From positions 1,426,001 to 1,490,000 of the forward strand of contig NZ_CP033334.1 of assembly GCF_013170705.1 (NCBI RefSeq): a stretch of DNA of 64,000 nt. The letters run 5' to 3'. Below the pieces are notes generated by a model that was not told the DNA's origin, made no database searches, and was given only the letters and a program-made list of their open reading frames with translations. Made by a program: the position numbers and the translations under genes. This document shows, one piece after another, positions 8,905 to 17,671 of this stretch (within the stretch, counting starts at the first letter, position 1; each line of letters begins with the position of its first letter). This DNA is from Mesorhizobium loti (GTDB taxonomy: Bacteria > Pseudomonadota > Alphaproteobacteria > Rhizobiales > Rhizobiaceae).

Positions 8905-9004
8905 CGATCGTCCTGCGTCACCCCATATCTGGGCAACCACCGGACAGTATTTCAAGCTTTGGTGGCGGTTTTGCGACTGCGGCCGTTCAGCGCTGCGGAA
9001 GGCT

Positions 9005-9805
9005 TCAGCGAGGTGCGAGGGGCTTCTTCACCGTCTTCAGCAGCGCACGCTGGATGACCTCGTTGCCGGCGACGACGGAGCCGTTGTCCAGCATGTCCTG
9101 CCCGCCATCCATGTCCGAGACGAAACCGCCGGCTTCCCGGATCAGCAGCAGCCCGGCGGCGATGTCCCAGGCCGACAGGCCGATTTCCCAGAAACCGTCC
9201 ATGCGGCCGGCGGCCACATAGGCAAGATCGAGCGAGGCCGAGCCAAGGCGCCTGATGCCGGAAACCTCGGCCATGACGTGGCGCAACTCGATCAGGAAAT
9301 TACCGTGCTGGCCGCGTCCCAGATGCGGCACGCCGCAACCGATGACGGCGTCGACGAGCTTGGTGCGGCCGGCGACGCGCAGGCGGCGGTCATTCAGGAA
9401 GGCGCCGCCGCCGCGCTCGGTCGTATAGAGCTCGTCCATGGCCGGATTGTAGATCACGCCGGCGACGATCTGGCCCTGGCGCTCCAGCGCGATCGAGACG
9501 GCGAAAAGCGGGATGCCGTGCAGGAAATTGGTGGTGCCGTCGAGCGGATCGACGATCCAGCGGTGCTGGCTGTCGTCGCCTTCCACCACGCCGCGCTCTT
9601 CCATCAGGAAGCCGTAGCCCGGGCGCGCCTTCGACAATTCGGCGAAGACGATGTCCTCGGCCTTGCGGTCGGCCTGGCTGACATAGTCGCCCGGACCCTT
9701 CAGCGAGACCTGCAGGTTCTGGACCTCGCCGAAGTCGCGCGACAGCGAGCGGCCGGCCTTCATTGCGGCCTGGACCATGACGTTGAGAAGGGCTGAGCGT
9801 GCCAT
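9005..9805 (-). CDS. suhB: Inositol monophosphatase family protein
   Basis: A 266-residue Mg-dependent phosphatase. The two family signatures are present: WIVDPLDGTTNF at residues 83-94, with metal-binding Asp86 and Asp89, and SAWDIAAGLLLIREAGG near the C-terminus. The EE pair near residue 69 completes the metal site. The start MARSALLNVM was chosen because IMPase homologues begin here. It follows efp in the same direction with a palindromic repeat between them. It could hydrolyse inositol-1-phosphate or a related sugar phosphate, and SuhB-like proteins also affect rRNA transcription in enterobacteria; that second role is only an analogy here. Confidence 0.9.
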   Translation of the reverse strand: MARSALLNVMVQAAMKAGRSLSRDFGEVQNLQVSLKGPGDYVSQADRKAEDIVFAELSKARPGYGFLMEERGVVEGDDSQHRWIVDPLDGTTNFLHGIPLFAVSIALERQGQIVAGVIYNPAMDELYTTERGGGAFLNDRRLRVAGRTKLVDAVIGCGVPHLGRGQHGNFLIELRHVMAEVSGIRRLGSASLDLAYVAAGRMDGFWEIGLSAWDIAAGLLLIREAGGFVSDMDGGQDMLDNGSVVAGNEVIQRALLKTVKKPLAPR

Positions 9806-9881
9806 ATCGTTGAAACTCCAAAAGCCCGGGCGGATCACTCAAATTGGATCGCGGCCCTGCTTCATCTGCTTGTCTTTGTGC

Positions 9882-9924
9882 GCATGATCTTGTCCGAAAA
9901 GTCTGCAACTTTTCGGGACCATGC
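9882..9924. repeat. GCATG-type intergenic palindrome between efp and suhB
   Basis: An imperfect hairpin with outer arms GCATG/CATGC and inner arms GTCCGAAAAGT and ACTTTTCGGGAC. The same CCGAAA...ACTTTT core recurs at 31817-31860. It starts directly beyond the efp stop codon and resembles the small dispersed palindromes of rhizobial genomes. Confidence 0.65.
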
Positions 9925-9925
9925 T

Positions 9926-10492
9926 CTAGTCGGCGCGGCGCACGTAAGTGATTTCGTTGGTATCGACGATGATGCGTTCGCCGGCACCGATGAAGGGCGG
10001 CACCAACACGCGAATGCCGTTCTCCAGGACCGCTGGCTTGTACGAGGATGCCGCCGTCTGGCCCTTCACCACCGGATCAGCCTCGGTGATGGTCAGGGTC
10101 ACATAGTCGGGCAGCGAGATGCCGATCGGCCTTTCCTCATAAAGCTGGACCGTCACCATCATGCCGTCCTGCAGGAAGGCGGCGCGGTCGCCGACGAAAT
10201 CCTTGTTCAGTTCGAGCTGTTCGTAGCTCTGGGTGTCCATGAACACCAGCGCGTCGTCCTGCTCGTAGAGGAAGGAAAAATCCTTCAGGTCGAGCCGGAT
10301 CTGTTCGACCGTCTCAGCCGAGCGGAAGCGCTCGTTGAGCTTGGTGCCGTTGATCAGGTTCTTCAGTTCGACCTGGTTGTAGGCGCCGCCCTTGCCGGGC
10401 TTGACGGTGTTGGTCCTGACCGCCACCCACAGGCCGCCATCGTGCTCGATGACGTAGCCGGGACGGATTTCGTTGCCATTGATCTTGGCCAT
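9926..10492 (-). CDS. efp: Translation elongation factor P
   Basis: A 188-residue three-domain protein that relieves ribosome stalling at polyproline stretches. It begins [20 protein letters not shown] and ends with the conserved [14 protein letters not shown] tail. The tip of the domain I loop reads KPGKGG, with Lys34 at the position that is beta-lysylated by EpmA/EpmB in gamma-proteobacteria, so the modifiable residue is retained. Several proteins in this window are very proline-rich (the TolA-like protein at 27208 and the protein at 50624) and are natural EF-P clients. Confidence 0.96.
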   Translation of the reverse strand: MAKINGNEIRPGYVIEHDGGLWVAVRTNTVKPGKGGAYNQVELKNLINGTKLNERFRSAETVEQIRLDLKDFSFLYEQDDALVFMDTQSYEQLELNKDFVGDRAAFLQDGMMVTVQLYEERPIGISLPDYVTLTITEADPVVKGQTAASSYKPAVLENGIRVLVPPFIGAGERIIVDTNEITYVRRAD

Positions 10493-10608
10493 GATGATGG
10501 GATCCGGAATGAGATTTTCGCCGGGACAAGCGATTTAGGGGCTCCCAAGACCACAAATCGTCCGGAGAGGCAAGGGACGCCGGATCGACCGCAGCCGGTC
10601 AGCCGGTA

Positions 10609-11466
10609 TCAGGCCTCGATCCTGATGGCTTCGCCGACGGTCCTTGCAATGGCTTCCACGACCTTCGCCAGCCGGTTGAGATGTGGCGAGCGCAGCGCCA
10701 CGACCTGCAATGAAAGGTCGACACCCTCGAGATCGACACGCGCGAGGCCGTCGGGAAGTCCTCGCGCCGCGAGCCGCAACGGCATGAGGCCGAGGCCGTG
10801 CCCCCGACGGACCCATTCCATCTGCATCGCCGGATCCTGAATTTCCGCCGCGACGATAAGACGATGCCGTTCGCCGCCCAAGCCGGAGAGGAGCGTCTGA
10901 CGCGCGTCGCAAGGCTCGGGGCTGAGAACCCAAGGCGTGGGGCCCCGGGCGTCCGTGAGATGGGCGCCGGCCTGGGCTATGATGCAGAGACGTTCGGTGC
11001 CGAGCACTTCCGAGCCTTGATGACCGGCAGGCCGCAGAACGATCGCCATGTCGAGTTGACCGCGTTCGAACTGCTCGATGAGCTCCGCGCTCCAGCCGGT
11101 CTTGAGCCGCAACGATATTCTTGGAAACGGCACGGCCGCGCCGGCGACGGCGCCCGCAACGCTTGCATCGGACAAACCGTGCGCCAGACCGACACGCAGC
11201 ACGCCCTGCGGCTCAGCGTCGGCGGCCGAGGATTTCAGCGCTTCCACCGAAGCCAGTATGTCTTTCGCGCGTGTCAGCACCTCCAATCCCGCCGCGGTCA
11301 GGCGCGGCGGCTTTTGCCGGCGATCGAGAAGTGTCGTTCCGAGCATGTCCTCCAGTCGCTGCATCTGGCGCGTGACGGCAGGCTGCGTCAGCGGCAGGCG
11401 CCGCGCCACTTTCTGGATCGAACCTTCCTCCGCGAAGAGGACGAGCGTGCGCAATTCCTCCAGCAT
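10609..11466 (-). CDS. LysR family transcriptional regulator
   Basis: A 285-residue regulator. Residues 1-60 form the winged helix-turn-helix (GSIQKVARRLPLTQPAVTRQ, then LEDMLGTTLLDR), and the rest is the periplasmic-binding-protein-like effector domain. It is transcribed away from the oxidoreductase gene at 11574, with an inverted repeat typical of LysR operators between them, so it most likely controls that gene and itself. The effector is unknown. Confidence 0.9.
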   Translation of the reverse strand: MLEELRTLVLFAEEGSIQKVARRLPLTQPAVTRQMQRLEDMLGTTLLDRRQKPPRLTAAGLEVLTRAKDILASVEALKSSAADAEPQGVLRVGLAHGLSDASVAGAVAGAAVPFPRISLRLKTGWSAELIEQFERGQLDMAIVLRPAGHQGSEVLGTERLCIIAQAGAHLTDARGPTPWVLSPEPCDARQTLLSGLGGERHRLIVAAEIQDPAMQMEWVRRGHGLGLMPLRLAARGLPDGLARVDLEGVDLSLQVVALRSPHLNRLAKVVEAIARTVGEAIRIEA

Positions 11467-11485
11467 TCCGTCAATGCTCCGAATG

Positions 11486-11507
11486 CATAATCATTCTGAC
11501 TATTATG
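11486..11507. promoter_or_regulatory. Putative LysR operator
   Basis: CATAAT-N10-ATTATG is a perfect 6-bp inverted repeat that contains the T-N11-A core expected for LysR regulators. It lies in the AT-rich space between the divergent LysR and oxidoreductase genes. Confidence 0.55.
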
Positions 11508-11573
11508 AATTTGAAATCATGGTTCCTGCAAGCGATTTTCCCTTCGACGGATTTGCAAAGGGAATGGAAGACC

Positions 11574-12590
11574 ATGAAGGCAATCGAATTGCAGGCTCCC
11601 GGTGGCATCGACAATCTCAGAATGGTCGAGCGGCCGAAGCCTGAACCGGGCCGCCAGGAGATGATCATCAAGGTCAAGGCAACCGCGCTCAACTACCGTG
11701 ACGTGGAGATCGCCCGTGGCAGCTACCACACCGCCTTTGCGCTCCCGCTGATACCGCTTTCGGACGGAGTGGGCGAAGTGGTCGCGGTTGGCGCCGAAGT
11801 GACCCGCTTCAAGGTCGGCGACCGCGTCTGCGGCACGTTCTGGCAGCGCTGGGTCGGCGGCAGTTTCGCCATGGCCGAGCCTGCCTATCAGCGTGGCGGC
11901 CCCATCGATGGTCTGCTCAGCGAGTTCGCGCGGCTGGACGAACAGGCGGCCGTGCCCGCGCCACCACATCTCAGCGATATCGAAGCGGCGACATTGCCTT
12001 GCGCCGCGGTCACGGCCTGGCATGCATTGTTCACCGAAGGGCGGTTGAAGCCGGGCGAGACCGTGCTCAGCCTGGGCACTGGTGGTGTCTCGCTGTTTGC
12101 GGTGCAGTTCGCCGCGGCGGCCGGCGCACGCGTCATCGTCACCTCAAGCAGCGACGGCAAGCTCGCCCGGGCGAAGGCGCTCGGCGCGCATGACGGCGTC
12201 AATTACCGCCGCGATCCGGACTGGGCGACGGCGGTCTTGACGCTGACCGGCGGACGAGGTGCCGACCACATCATCGAAGTCGGCGGGCCGCAAAGTTTCG
12301 ACCAATCGCTGAAGGCCGCGGCGCGCGGCGCCCAGATCAATGTCATCGGCTATCTCGGCGGCAGCGACGGGGCGATCAATCCGCTGGACATCTTCCGACG
12401 CCAGGTCAGGGCGCGTGGCATACCTGTCGGTTCGCGCGAAACCTTCGAGGCAATGAACCGGGCACTTCTCGTGAACGGGCTGCGGCCGGTCATCGATCGG
12501 GTCTTTCCCTGGATGGAGGCGGCAGAGGCCTTCCGGCACCTCGAGCACGGGTCGCCTTTCGGCAAGGTCGTCCTGGATCACACGCAATGA
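11574..12590 (+). CDS. NAD(P)-dependent MDR-family alcohol dehydrogenase / quinone-oxidoreductase-like
   Basis: A 338-residue medium-chain dehydrogenase/reductase. The GroES-like N-terminal half contains ALNYRDVEIARG, where zinc alcohol dehydrogenases would have a catalytic Cys; the Asn-Tyr-Arg-Asp form is that of zinc-independent quinone-reductase-like members. The Rossmann half has LSLGTGGVSLFAVQFA near residues 160-175 followed by the conserved KLARAKALGA. The start MKAIELQAPG is preceded by GGAA; a longer in-frame start upstream overlaps the operator and is not conserved. Its substrate is unknown. Confidence 0.85.
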   Translation: MKAIELQAPGGIDNLRMVERPKPEPGRQEMIIKVKATALNYRDVEIARGSYHTAFALPLIPLSDGVGEVVAVGAEVTRFKVGDRVCGTFWQRWVGGSFAMAEPAYQRGGPIDGLLSEFARLDEQAAVPAPPHLSDIEAATLPCAAVTAWHALFTEGRLKPGETVLSLGTGGVSLFAVQFAAAAGARVIVTSSSDGKLARAKALGAHDGVNYRRDPDWATAVLTLTGGRGADHIIEVGGPQSFDQSLKAAARGAQINVIGYLGGSDGAINPLDIFRRQVRARGIPVGSRETFEAMNRALLVNGLRPVIDRVFPWMEAAEAFRHLEHGSPFGKVVLDHTQ

Positions 12591-12605
12591 CCGGATGAGC
12601 TGGCC

Positions 12606-13646
12606 TCAGGGAAGGCGGTTCGCCTTCTGCAGGGCCTGCTTGGTCTGGTCGTCGCTCAGCCCTTGCAGGAAGTCGTCCATGTCGGGGTCGATGAGACCGG
12701 CACGGCGGGCGACGATGTACCAGGCGCCGGCGAGCACGAGGTCCGGGTCGGTGCCGATGCCTTGCATATAGAGTTTCGCCAGGCGGTTCTGGGCGGCGAC
12801 ATTGCCGCCCTCGGCAGCCTGCTTCGTCCAGCCGAAAGCCGATTTCAGGTCACGGGCGCCCCCGCGACCCTCGATCATCCAGGCGGCGAGATCGATCTGC
12901 GCGGTGTCATAGTTCTGCCGTGCGGCCTGCGCCAGGAAGCGCCTTGCCTGCGCATCGTCGCGCGGCTTGCCGCCAACGCCGTTGGCGTAGATCTGGGACA
13001 TGGCGTACTGCGCGTCGGGGAGGCCGGTCGCGGCGGCGCGCTCATAATAGGAGACCGCTTTGGTCAGGCCGGCGTCGCCGGGATCCTGCTGGACCAGCAT
13101 CTGCGCGAAATTGAACTGCGCCAGCTGGTTGCCGGCTTCGGCCGCGGCCTGCATCAGGGCATAGGCCTCTTTCGTGTCCTTCTTGACGTAACGGCCGTCG
13201 AGCAGCATCAGCGCGTACTGGAACTGTGATTCCGGCACGCCCTGTTCGGCGGCGGCGGCGTACCATTTGGCCGCCTCCGCTGTGTTGAGCGGCACGCCCA
13301 GCCCGCGCGACAGGATCTCGGCCACCAATGTCTGCGCCGCCGGGTCGCCATTTTTCGCGCGGACCAGCGCAAGGTTGTAGGCCGTCTTGTAGAGCCCGCG
13401 CTGGAAGGCGCCGTAGGCCGCGTCCGCCGGCTTGGCCCCGAAGCGGTCGGGATTGATGCTGTCGGCCGAGGGCAGCGGCGCCGGCTCCGCCGTGGTGGCG
13501 GGTTGCGGCAGCTGCTTTTCGATCGGCTTGTCGGTGTGCACGCCGGTTTCGGGCTTGGGCTGCGTCAAGGGAATCGTTTCGGCGGCGGCGGCCTGGATCA
13601 TGACCGCTGCAAGCAAGGCCTGAAGGGGAAGCCTCACCGGAGCCAC
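12606..13646 (-). CDS. Exported Sel1-repeat (TPR-like) protein
   Basis: A 346-residue protein with an N-terminal signal peptide (cleavage after AAA near residue 22), a proline/threonine-rich linker, and from about residue 75 a run of Sel1 repeats of ~36 residues (AKWYAAAAEQGVPESQFQYA, SYYERAAATGLPDAQYAMSQ, FGWTKQAAEGGNVAAQNRLA). Sel1 proteins act as protein-interaction scaffolds, here in the periplasm. The GTG start lies next to the stop codon of the thiE-like gene and is preceded by GAGGA, which implies translational coupling. ATG is not available in frame near this position. Confidence 0.8.
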   Translation of the reverse strand: MAPVRLPLQALLAAVMIQAAAAETIPLTQPKPETGVHTDKPIEKQLPQPATTAEPAPLPSADSINPDRFGAKPADAAYGAFQRGLYKTAYNLALVRAKNGDPAAQTLVAEILSRGLGVPLNTAEAAKWYAAAAEQGVPESQFQYALMLLDGRYVKKDTKEAYALMQAAAEAGNQLAQFNFAQMLVQQDPGDAGLTKAVSYYERAAATGLPDAQYAMSQIYANGVGGKPRDDAQARRFLAQAARQNYDTAQIDLAAWMIEGRGGARDLKSAFGWTKQAAEGGNVAAQNRLAKLYMQGIGTDPDLVLAGAWYIVARRAGLIDPDMDDFLQGLSDDQTKQALQKANRLP

Positions 13647-13647
13647 A

Positions 13648-14295
13648 TCAGTCCTCGAAGCGCGGCGCGGTTTCGTCGAGCAGCGCATTGGCCCAGCTTA
13701 TTGCCGCTTGCGGATCGACGCCATCGGCGAACACCGCGCTCGACAGCGCGACGAATTCGGCACCGGTGGCGGCCACTTCCTCGACAGAAGCCAGATCGGA
13801 TCCGGCCATGACGATGCAGGGGATCTGGATCATTTGCGCCCACCACTCGCCCAGCGAGAGATTGCGCGGATGCGGCTCCGGCTTGTTGTCGTAGCCGAAG
13901 CGGCCGAAGAAGATGTAATCCGGCCTGACCTCACCGAGTTCCAGTGCGTCGTCCCGCTTCTTGGCGCCGCCGGCGCCGACCATCATCTTCGCCTGGAAAT
14001 GTTCGATCGTTTCGGCGAGTTCGGCCTTGGACGCCTCGACATGGATGCCGTCGGCCTGGACACGGCCCGCGATGCGGGTGTCGCCGGCGATGATCACGGC
14101 CACGCCCGCGGCCTGGGCCGTCGGCACGATCTGCTCGGCAAAAGCCTGGAAGGAGGCCTCGTCCATGCCGTTCTCGGGCAGGATCAGCGAGGCGACGTCG
14201 CCGCCGTCGAATGCGGCGGCGATGCGGGCGGCCGGCACGCCGGGCGGCGCGATCAGCACGATGCGGCAACGATTTGGGGGTGTGGCGTCGTTCAT
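13648..14295 (-). CDS. thiE: Thiamine phosphate synthase family protein
   Basis: A 215-residue TIM-barrel protein of the ThiE/TenI superfamily. Visible family elements are the early RCRIVLIAPPG strand, VAVIIAGDTRIAGRVQADGIHV in the middle, and DYIFFGRFGYDNKPEP, IPCIVMAGSDLASV and GAEFVALSSAVF near the end. ThiE joins HMP pyrophosphate and thiazole phosphate. Several canonical residues of the phosphate loop look altered (for example FFGRF rather than GPxFxTxSK), so the protein may be a diverged paralogue rather than the main ThiE. The start MNDATPPNR avoids an unconserved 21-residue extension. Confidence 0.7.
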   Translation of the reverse strand: MNDATPPNRCRIVLIAPPGVPAARIAAAFDGGDVASLILPENGMDEASFQAFAEQIVPTAQAAGVAVIIAGDTRIAGRVQADGIHVEASKAELAETIEHFQAKMMVGAGGAKKRDDALELGEVRPDYIFFGRFGYDNKPEPHPRNLSLGEWWAQMIQIPCIVMAGSDLASVEEVAATGAEFVALSSAVFADGVDPQAAISWANALLDETAPRFED

Positions 14296-14427
14296 GGTTC
14301 TTCGATCCCGGGTTTCGCCTATGCCGGGCGAAGATGGTTGGATTGCGGCATAGAGCAAACTGCCCGCTTTGAACAGGCGGGCAGCCGGGATGGCGATTTT
14401 TGCCGGCGGGGAGCCAGCGGGCGGACC

Positions 14428-15333
14428 CTACTCGATCGGCTGGGGGCTCGTGACGCGCGGTTTCGGCTTCCACAAAGACCAGCCGAGATTCATGCCGGCC
14501 GCGGCGATCAGGATGGCTGCGGCACCGACGACCTGGCTCGGATGCAGCCGGTGGCCGAAGGCGATGACGTCGACCAGGATTGCGACGACCGGATAGATGA
14601 AGGACAGCGAGCCCTGCAGATGCGTCGGCAGCTTCTGGATGGCGCCGTACATCAATATGTACATCAGGCCGGTGTGGACGATGCCCAGCGTCGCCAGCAT
14701 GGCCCAGCTCCACGGGTCGGTGAGAGGATGCGAAAGATTGGCGAAGGGGGCCAGCATGACGACGCCGACGCAGACCTGGATCAGCGCGATCAGATGCGGC
14801 GGCGTGCCCTTGAGCTTCTTGGTGACGATGGCCGCGACGGCCCAGAAGAAGGCCGCGGCCAGTGCCATCAGGATGCCAGCAAAATAGTTGGTGCCGACAT
14901 CGCCGGCGTCAGGGGCGGCTTCGACGATCAGCACCATGCCGACGAAGGCTATTGTCAGCCAGGTCAGCTTGGCCAGCGTCAGCCGTTCGGCGAAGAAGAG
15001 CGCGCCGAACCCGACCAGCATGAAGGGCTGGGTGTTGTAGACGGCGGTGGCGATCGAGATCGAGGCGCGCGAGAAGGCGCCGAACAGAAGCAGCCAGTTG
15101 ACGACGATGGCCGCGCCGCCAAGCGCGGCCAGGCCGATGATGCGCAGGGGCGGCCTGTCGCGCAGCAAGCCGAGCGAAGTGCAGATGACAAGCAGGGTCG
15201 CCGCGCCGAACGCGCAGCGCCAGAACACGACGTCCATGATCGGCTGGCCGGACATGATGACGAACCATCCGATCGTGCCCAGGATCGCCATTGCGGCCGA
15301 CATTTCGACCGTGCCGCGTACCATATCGTTCAT
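14428..15333 (-). CDS. EamA/DMT-family exporter
   Basis: A 301-residue protein with ten predicted membrane helices made of two EamA repeats. The first contains WFVIMSGQPIMDVVFWRCAFG, and the second ends with QVVGAAAILIAAAGMNLGW. Members of this drug/metabolite transporter superfamily export amino acids or other small metabolites. It is transcribed away from an Lrp/AsnC regulator, with a strong palindrome between them, the arrangement seen for amino-acid exporters under Lrp-type control. Confidence 0.88.
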   Translation of the reverse strand: MNDMVRGTVEMSAAMAILGTIGWFVIMSGQPIMDVVFWRCAFGAATLLVICTSLGLLRDRPPLRIIGLAALGGAAIVVNWLLLFGAFSRASISIATAVYNTQPFMLVGFGALFFAERLTLAKLTWLTIAFVGMVLIVEAAPDAGDVGTNYFAGILMALAAAFFWAVAAIVTKKLKGTPPHLIALIQVCVGVVMLAPFANLSHPLTDPWSWAMLATLGIVHTGLMYILMYGAIQKLPTHLQGSLSFIYPVVAILVDVIAFGHRLHPSQVVGAAAILIAAAGMNLGWSLWKPKPRVTSPQPIE

Positions 15334-15419
15334 GATAGACCTCTGAGCCCGTTGAGGCGTCATAATCTCATGCGAGGTGCCAGCTTTCCATCTTGGAGAA
15401 AAGGTCGTATCCAGAGATG

Positions 15420-15436
15420 GCCTAATTATATTAGGC
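15420..15436. promoter_or_regulatory. Putative Lrp/AsnC operator
   Basis: GCCTAAT-TAT-ATTAGGC is a perfect 7-3-7 inverted repeat, 29 bases upstream of the Lrp-type gene and between it and the divergent EamA gene. Position and symmetry suit autoregulation plus control of the exporter. Confidence 0.6.
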
Positions 15437-15465
15437 TGCTGCCGCGAATCTGTGAGAAATCTGAA

Positions 15466-15912
15466 ATGCTGGACGATCTCGACCGAAACCTCCTCGAAAT
15501 CCTGGTGCGCGATGCACGGACCTCGCTGAAGGACCTGGCTGCCCAGGTCGGGCTGTCGTCGCCGAGCGTTTCGGAGCGGCTACGGCGGCTCGAGGAGCGC
15601 GGCGTCATCCGGGCGTTCACCGTCGAGATCGATCCTCTGGCGCTCGGCTATACGCTGCAGGCGATCGTGCGCATCAAGCCTTTGCCGGGCAAGCTGCACA
15701 TCGTCCAGAAATTGATCGAGGAGATCGCCGAGTTTGGCGAATGCGACAAGGTGACGGGTGACGACTGTTTCGTCGCCCGTCTGTTCGTGCGCTCCATCGG
15801 CGAGCTCGACGGCATTCTCGACCGCATTGCCGACAAGGCCGAGACAAGCACCGCCATCATCAAGGCGCAGCCGATCCGGCGGCGGCCGCCACCGCTCGGG
15901 GTACCGGCCTGA
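15466..15912 (+). CDS. Lrp/AsnC family transcriptional regulator
   Basis: A 148-residue regulator. The N-terminal helix-turn-helix reads LDRNLLEILVRDARTSLKDL, then AAQVGLSSPSVSERLRRLEE, and residues ~70-148 form the RAM effector domain (CDKVTGDDCFVARLFVRSI). The ATG at 15466 starts MLDDLDRNLL, the usual Lrp N-terminus. It very probably senses an amino acid and controls the divergent EamA exporter through the palindrome at 15420. Confidence 0.92.
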   Translation: MLDDLDRNLLEILVRDARTSLKDLAAQVGLSSPSVSERLRRLEERGVIRAFTVEIDPLALGYTLQAIVRIKPLPGKLHIVQKLIEEIAEFGECDKVTGDDCFVARLFVRSIGELDGILDRIADKAETSTAIIKAQPIRRRPPPLGVPA

Positions 15913-16009
15913 TCGTCTTGACTCCGCAAGGCCGGGGTGGGAATGCGCGGCTTGTCCACCAAATGTCGGTCTTCCGCCAGATGATTGGCTGAGAGACGAG
16001 GAAGAAAAC

Positions 16010-16738
16010 ATGGCGCAAAATATCTACGACCAGCCGGAGTTCTTCGCGGGCTACAGCCAGCTTGGCCGGTCGATCGAAGGCCTGGACGGTGCCGCCGAAT
16101 GGCCGGCGCTGCGCGCGATGCTCCCTGAAGTCGGCGGCCTGCGGATCGTCGACCTCGGCTGCGGTTTCGGCTGGTTCTGCCGCTGGGCGCATGAGCACGG
16201 AGCGAGCCACGTCCTTGGGCTAGACCTGTCGGAGAAGATGCTGGCCCGGGCAAGAGCCGTCGGCCCGGACACCGGCATCGCCTATGAGCGGGCCGACCTC
16301 GACCATCTCAGCCTGCCGCCAGGCGGATTCGATCTCGTCTACAGCTCGCTTGCCCTGCACTATGTGGAGGATGTGGCGCGCCTGTTCAGCATGGTGCACC
16401 AGGCCTTGTCGCCCGGCGGGCATTTCGTCTTCTCCACCGAACATCCGATCTACATGGCCCCGACCAGGCCCGGCTGGGTGATCGACGCCGAGGGCCGCAG
16501 GACATGGCCTGTCGATCGCTATCTGGTGGAAGGTCCGCGCGAAACAGACTGGCTGGCCAAGGGCGTGGTGAAACACCACCGCACCATCGGCACGACGCTC
16601 AACGCGCTGATCAAGTCCGGCTTCACGATCGGGCATGTCGAGGAATTCCGGCCCACGGATGCGCAGGTCGCGGCCAGGCCCGAACTGGCCGAAGAACTCG
16701 AGCGGCCGATGTTCCTGCTGGTCTCGGCGCGTCGATAG
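16010..16738 (+). CDS. Class I SAM-dependent methyltransferase
   Basis: A 242-residue Rossmann-fold methyltransferase. Motif I is VDLGCGFGWF near residues 47-56, motif II ends in GLDLSEKMLARAR, and the post-I motif FDLVYSSLALHYVED and LSPGGHFVFSTEHPI complete the SAM-binding core. The sequence resembles the UbiE/BioC-like group, but the substrate is not clear. It has its own ribosome site (GAGGAAGAAA) and is unlinked to a recognisable pathway gene. Confidence 0.9.
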   Translation: MAQNIYDQPEFFAGYSQLGRSIEGLDGAAEWPALRAMLPEVGGLRIVDLGCGFGWFCRWAHEHGASHVLGLDLSEKMLARARAVGPDTGIAYERADLDHLSLPPGGFDLVYSSLALHYVEDVARLFSMVHQALSPGGHFVFSTEHPIYMAPTRPGWVIDAEGRRTWPVDRYLVEGPRETDWLAKGVVKHHRTIGTTLNALIKSGFTIGHVEEFRPTDAQVAARPELAEELERPMFLLVSARR

Positions 16739-16868
16739 GGTCGATAGGATAGTCGAAAGGACAAGGCGCTGCTGGCCAGACGCGCCATGTCTGGATTTGC
16801 TGTCGCTCCGCTGAAGATTCTGAGCTATTCAGGCGGCGACGCACTTTCCCTCCAGACCAGTCCCTCCC

Positions 16869-17639
16869 ATGTCAGGCCTGCTTCTCGATCCGTGGTTCTA
16901 TGCGGCCGCCGTTCCGGCGGTCATCCTGGTCGGCCTGTCCAAGGGCGGTTTCGGCGGCGCTGTCGGTTTCGTCGGCGTGCCGCTGATGGCGCTGACCATT
17001 CCGCCGGTGCAAGCGGCCGCCATCCTGCTGCCAATCCTGTGCCTGATGGACATTGTCTCGGTGTGGACGTGGTGGGGCGTCTACGACCGCAAGATGCTGG
17101 TCGATATGATGCCGGGCGCCGTCATCGGCATCGGGCTCGGCTGGCTGACGGCCGCGCTCGTCACCGAGGAGGCGGTGCGGCTCATCATCGGCGCCGTCGC
17201 CATCATCTTCGTGCTGCGCTGGCTTTACCTGCAGTTCCGCCACGGCTCCGACCATGCCGCCGAACCCAACCGCGTGGCCGCCGCGATCTGGGGCACGGTC
17301 GCCGGTTTCACCAGCTTCGTCGCCCATGTCGGTGGCCCGCCTTTCCAAGTCTATGCGCTGCCGATCCGCCTCGACCCGAAGGTGCTGTCGGGCACGGCCG
17401 CGATCTTCTTTGCCGCGACCAATGCGTTGAAGCTCATCCCCTACTTCGCGCTCGGCCAGTTCGACACCGCCAATCTGACGGCATCCGCCGTGCTGATGCC
17501 CCTGGCGCCGCTGTCGACCATCGCCGGCGCCTGGCTGGTGCGGCGCATGCGGCCGGAGATATTCTATCCCTTCACCTACGCGACCGTGGCCGTCGTGGCG
17601 GTCAAGCTGCTGTGGGACGGCCTCGCAGGCCTGATGTAG
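16869..17639 (+). CDS. TauE/SafE family sulfite/organic-anion exporter
   Basis: A 256-residue inner-membrane protein with about eight helices. LVGLSKGGFGGAVGFVGVPLMAL in helix 1-2 is the typical TauE/SafE glycine-rich repeat, and VAGFTSFVAHVGGPPFQVYALP is its second-half counterpart. Family members move sulfite, sulfoacetate or related anions. No sulfur-metabolism gene is adjacent, so substrate is open. Confidence 0.88.
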   Translation: MSGLLLDPWFYAAAVPAVILVGLSKGGFGGAVGFVGVPLMALTIPPVQAAAILLPILCLMDIVSVWTWWGVYDRKMLVDMMPGAVIGIGLGWLTAALVTEEAVRLIIGAVAIIFVLRWLYLQFRHGSDHAAEPNRVAAAIWGTVAGFTSFVAHVGGPPFQVYALPIRLDPKVLSGTAAIFFAATNALKLIPYFALGQFDTANLTASAVLMPLAPLSTIAGAWLVRRMRPEIFYPFTYATVAVVAVKLLWDGLAGLM

Positions 17640-17671
17640 CAGGCGAGGCGGCCGCTCTCACCGTCAAGGGG

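Noticed and set aside
13708..15912. A 734-codon plus-strand frame across the thiE/EamA region
   Set aside because: Only its last 148 codons are the Lrp gene; the rest is the complement of thiE and the EamA gene, with composition typical of antisense frames in high-GC DNA.
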